The translations under genes and the position numbers were made by a program. A model generated the notes under the pieces. The model did not search any database. It saw only the letters and a list, made by a program, of their open reading frames with translations, and was not told where the DNA came from. This document shows positions 4,535-6,575 of a DNA stretch of 6,575 nucleotides, piece by piece (the stretch's first letter is position 1; each line of letters begins with the position of its first letter). Origin of the DNA: Clostridia bacterium (GTDB lineage: Bacteria; Bacillota; Clostridia; Christensenellales; Aristaeellaceae); assembly GCA_016295665.1 (NCBI GenBank), contig JAEDKS010000136.1:1-6575 (forward strand), in the 5' to 3' direction.

Positions 4535-5290
4535 ATGCTGCTTCGCCGTCTTGTGTGCCTCGCCGCGTGCCTGGTGCTGTGTCTGCTTCTCCCGGGTGCC
4601 GCCGGCGCCGAGCTGGCCCTGAGCGGCACCTCCCCCGCGCAGGCGGCGCTCTCCGCGTACCTGGCGGAGGTCAACGCGCTGCTGCAGGCGCAGGGTCAGC
4701 CCGTCCTCAACTCGGTGTTCATGGACACCCCCAGCATGGTTGTGGTGGGCGCCACGGCGGAGGCGGGCGCGGAGGTGCCCGAGGAGGTCGAGCTGACCTT
4801 CACCCTGGACGGCGCGTCCGTCAGCACGCTTCAGCTCCGCTGCACCACGCCGGGGCAGTTCCTGTACCTGGCCGCCGCCTGCATTCAGGCCGCCAGCCCC
4901 GCCTCCCCCTGGGAGGAGGTGCTCAAACGGGTGCAGCCCTACACGGACGCCGTCCGCAGCGACCCCACCTCCTCCTTCGAGGAGACCATCATCCTCCAGC
5001 AGGGCACGGCGCCCCGCATGTACTTCGCCTACTACCCCAACCAGTTCCAGGACGACGTGAGCTGGCTGCAGATGACGCTGATCTTCCCCCTGCCCGGCTA
5101 TGCCGACGACGCGCTGACCGCCGTGTCCCCCGCCGTCCCCGGCGGACAGGACGAGGCCGCCGCCACCCCCGAGGTGGAGGGCGCCTACAGCGGCTACATG
5201 TCCGACGACAGCTACATCCATCTGGAGACCTCCCCTGTGGTGACCCCCGAGCCCGATTCACCCGCCGGCGAACAGCTGAACTGGCGATGA
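4535..5290 (+). CDS. Secreted protein of unknown function
   Basis: I do not recognise this 251-residue protein. Residues 1-25 are a clear signal peptide: Arg-Arg at 4-5, a Leu/Ala/Cys-rich core, and probable cleavage AGA|EL. No lipobox motif is evident despite cysteines in the core. The mature part has an alternating hydrophobic strand region (about 57-103) and a helical stretch with PGQFLYLAAACIQAA (106-120) and a Trp-containing SPWEEVLKRV segment (124-133). A second strand region follows (150-187). The last 60 residues are acidic and rich in Pro, Ser, Glu and Ala, and look disordered. There is no membrane anchor or cell-wall sorting signal. The ATG at 4535 has AAGGAAG (4517-4523) 11 nt upstream, rather distant; a second GAAGG abuts the ATG. 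The next gene follows after 47 nt, also encodes a secreted protein, and its mature N-terminus also begins AEL, so the two probably work together outside the membrane. Confidence 0.8.
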   Translation: MLLRRLVCLAACLVLCLLLPGAAGAELALSGTSPAQAALSAYLAEVNALLQAQGQPVLNSVFMDTPSMVVVGATAEAGAEVPEEVELTFTLDGASVSTLQLRCTTPGQFLYLAAACIQAASPASPWEEVLKRVQPYTDAVRSDPTSSFEETIILQQGTAPRMYFAYYPNQFQDDVSWLQMTLIFPLPGYADDALTAVSPAVPGGQDEAAATPEVEGAYSGYMSDDSYIHLETSPVVTPEPDSPAGEQLNWR

Positions 5291-5337
5291 ATAAACCATC
5301 CGCCATCCACTGGGTGACGAAATGAAAGGATGATTCC

Positions 5338-6432
5338 ATGCTGAAGCGAATTCTTTCCGTTTCCGTCTGCCTGCTGCTCCTGCTGTCCGTGCTGCCCGCA
5401 CAGGCCGCCGAGCTGACCTGCGACCGTGAGGTGGCCCGTATCTGGGTGCCCGTCTCCTGGGCCTGCCAGAGCGACAAGCAGGACCAGGCCTCCACCACCG
5501 ACCTGCCCAAGCTCTTCGACGACAAGGCCACCAGCTTCTGGTACATGATCGCCTGGTCGTCCCTGTTCTCCGACGAGATTCCGGAGCTGACGCTGGACTT
5601 CGACCACGCCACGCTGCAGGGCGTGTGGGTGCGCACGGGCAACCAGCGCAGCGAGGAGGACTACCTGAACTACGCCCGGGTCACTGAGCTGCTCGCCCGC
5701 GTCACCACCGGGGACGGCACCGTCACCGACTGCACGCTGCCCCTGACGGATGAGTGGAACCCCACCCTGTCCCTGGGCAAGTGGGAAAACGGCTATCAGC
5801 TGGCGGAATTCCCGCAGGTGTTCCAGGATGTGACGAAGGTGGAGCTGTTCATCCGCCACTACCGCACCGGCGCCATGGAGAAGTACTATGTGTGCCTGTC
5901 GGATCTGGTGTTCGTGTCGGACACCACGGCGCGTCTGTGCTCCGCCTCCACGGGCGGCACCTCCGCCCAGGACTCCGCCACCCTGACCGACACCATGATG
6001 ACCTGGTCGGGCCCCGGCTACGGCTATGACCAGCTGGGCAGCTACAGCCAGTCCGGCGGCTATGTGCGCCCCCTGAGCGCCGTGTGGAGCGAGGCAGAGC
6101 AGACCTGGTGGGTGCAGGTGGAGTTCTCCCGCTTCAACGAGAAGCGCCGCGCCTATACCCCCGCCGCCTACGTCTCCGTCGATCCCGAGCTCCTGCAGGG
6201 CGAGACGCTGCTGGGCACCGGCGAGACCTCGGGCCGCGTCCGGGCCAAGTACGGCCCCAGCTACGCCTACAGCAGCCACACGCCCCTGCTGGAGAAGGGC
6301 ATCTCCGGCGACGTGTGGGCCATCGAGGGCGACTACCTGCTGCTGGACTTCTTCGATGAGACCCAGAACTGCCAGCGCCGCGTGTGGCTCCCCTCGGACT
6401 ACGTGATCTTCACCCCGGCAGCCGGCGAGTAA
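5338..6432 (+). CDS. Secreted protein with discoidin-like (NADase-type glycan-binding) domain and two SH3-like domains
   Basis: This 364-residue exported protein starts at ATG 5338, with AAAGGA 7 nt upstream. The signal peptide is residues 1-23 (AQA|AEL). Residues about 45-195 look like the discoidin-fold NADase-type glycan-binding domain: LPKLFDDKATSFW (56-68) resembles the LFDGDxxTAW start, LTLDFDHATLQGVWVRTGNQ (84-103) the first strands, SEEDYLNYARVTEL (105-118) the typical loop, and YYVCLSDLVFV (183-193) the closing strand. Two SH3-like segments follow, at about 212-282 (MTWSGPGYGYDQLGSY) and 289-357 (RAKYGPSYAYSSHTPL, VWLPSDYVI). SH3-like domains of this kind often bind cell wall or peptides. 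No catalytic domain is visible, so an adhesive or scaffolding role at the envelope is inferred. It is probably co-transcribed with the preceding secreted protein and ends at a canonical terminator. Confidence 0.8.
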   Translation: MLKRILSVSVCLLLLLSVLPAQAAELTCDREVARIWVPVSWACQSDKQDQASTTDLPKLFDDKATSFWYMIAWSSLFSDEIPELTLDFDHATLQGVWVRTGNQRSEEDYLNYARVTELLARVTTGDGTVTDCTLPLTDEWNPTLSLGKWENGYQLAEFPQVFQDVTKVELFIRHYRTGAMEKYYVCLSDLVFVSDTTARLCSASTGGTSAQDSATLTDTMMTWSGPGYGYDQLGSYSQSGGYVRPLSAVWSEAEQTWWVQVEFSRFNEKRRAYTPAAYVSVDPELLQGETLLGTGETSGRVRAKYGPSYAYSSHTPLLEKGISGDVWAIEGDYLLLDFFDETQNCQRRVWLPSDYVIFTPAAGE

Positions 6433-6452
6433 CCCTCCCCGGCTCCCCTCCC

Positions 6453-6479
6453 CCGCCGACCGCCGGTCGGCGGTTTTTT
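6453..6479 (+). terminator. Rho-independent terminator of the rightward unit
   Basis: CCGCCGACC (6453-6461) and GGTCGGCGG (6465-6473) form a perfect 9-bp stem with a 3-nt loop, followed directly by TTTTTT (6474-6479). It lies 21 nt after the stop of the discoidin/SH3 protein and ends that transcription unit. Confidence 0.95.
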
Positions 6480-6524
6480 CGCGCCGCTCCGCGCCATTTT
6501 TTCCAAAAATCCGCTCATGCCCCC

Positions 6525-6553
6525 TTGCCCCGCTCCGCTTTCTGGTCTATAAT
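6525..6553 (+). promoter_or_regulatory. Promoter of a gene beyond the right edge
   Basis: TTGCCC (6525-6530) and a perfect TATAAT (6548-6553) are separated by 17 nt. A-tract/T-tract DNA (6497-6510) lies just upstream. AGGAAAGG (6568-6575) at the window end looks like the ribosome binding site of the next plus-strand gene. Confidence 0.8.
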
Positions 6554-6575
6554 GAAGATTCAATGTCAGGAAAGG

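Noticed and set aside
3610..4674. Minus-strand open frame antisense to the kinase-like gene
   Set aside because: It overlaps a gene with clear P-loop and family motifs, runs through the divergent promoter region, and resembles no protein family.
5212..6279. Minus-strand open frame antisense to the discoidin/SH3 protein
   Set aside because: Composition is that of an antisense shadow, while the plus strand has a signal peptide, ribosome binding site, domain motifs and a terminator in register.

Overview
The window looks like a chromosomal segment of a GC-rich member of the Clostridia or a related Firmicute lineage. By eye the GC content is well above 60%, which is inferred and not computed. 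The reasons are AGGAGG-type ribosome binding sites, near-consensus sigma-70/sigma-A promoters that stand out as AT-rich islands, Gram-positive style signal peptides, and a cytidylate-kinase-like gene of the type common in Clostridia. The exact taxon cannot be read from the sequence.

Left half (1-3621, minus strand): a methionine-uptake operon read right to left. It starts from a strong promoter at 3593-3621. It then encodes a 31-codon leader peptide packed with Met and Cys codons (3564-3469), and a Rho-independent terminator follows within 20 nt (3452-3419). The genes after that are metQ (substrate-binding protein), an intercistronic terminator-like hairpin, metN (ATPase with NIL domain), metI (permease, overlapping metN by 11 nt) and an M20-family amidohydrolase. 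The amidohydrolase overlaps metI by an ATGA junction and runs off the left edge. The leader has the parts of classical ribosome-mediated attenuation: Met codons, a candidate antiterminator strand placed just beyond a ribosome stalled on the last Met codon, and a terminator. Scarcity of charged Met-tRNA would then open the methionine transporter operon.

The binding protein is itself unusual. Its two lobes occur in the reverse order from ordinary MetQ/NlpA proteins: the lobe normally second comes first, and the protein ends where an ordinary MetQ crosses between lobes. This is what a circular permutation would look like. It also lacks the lipobox cysteine expected of a Gram-positive MetQ.

Middle (3622-3783): a divergent intergenic region with a Fur-like palindrome, a C-rich tract and a promoter reading rightward.

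Right half (3784-6432, plus strand): a cytidylate-kinase-like P-loop protein, a strong hairpin, then two secreted proteins. The first is unrecognised. The second combines a probable discoidin-like (NADase-type glycan-binding) domain with two SH3-like domains. A canonical terminator closes this unit at 6453-6479. A new promoter and ribosome binding site at the right edge belong to a gene beyond the window.
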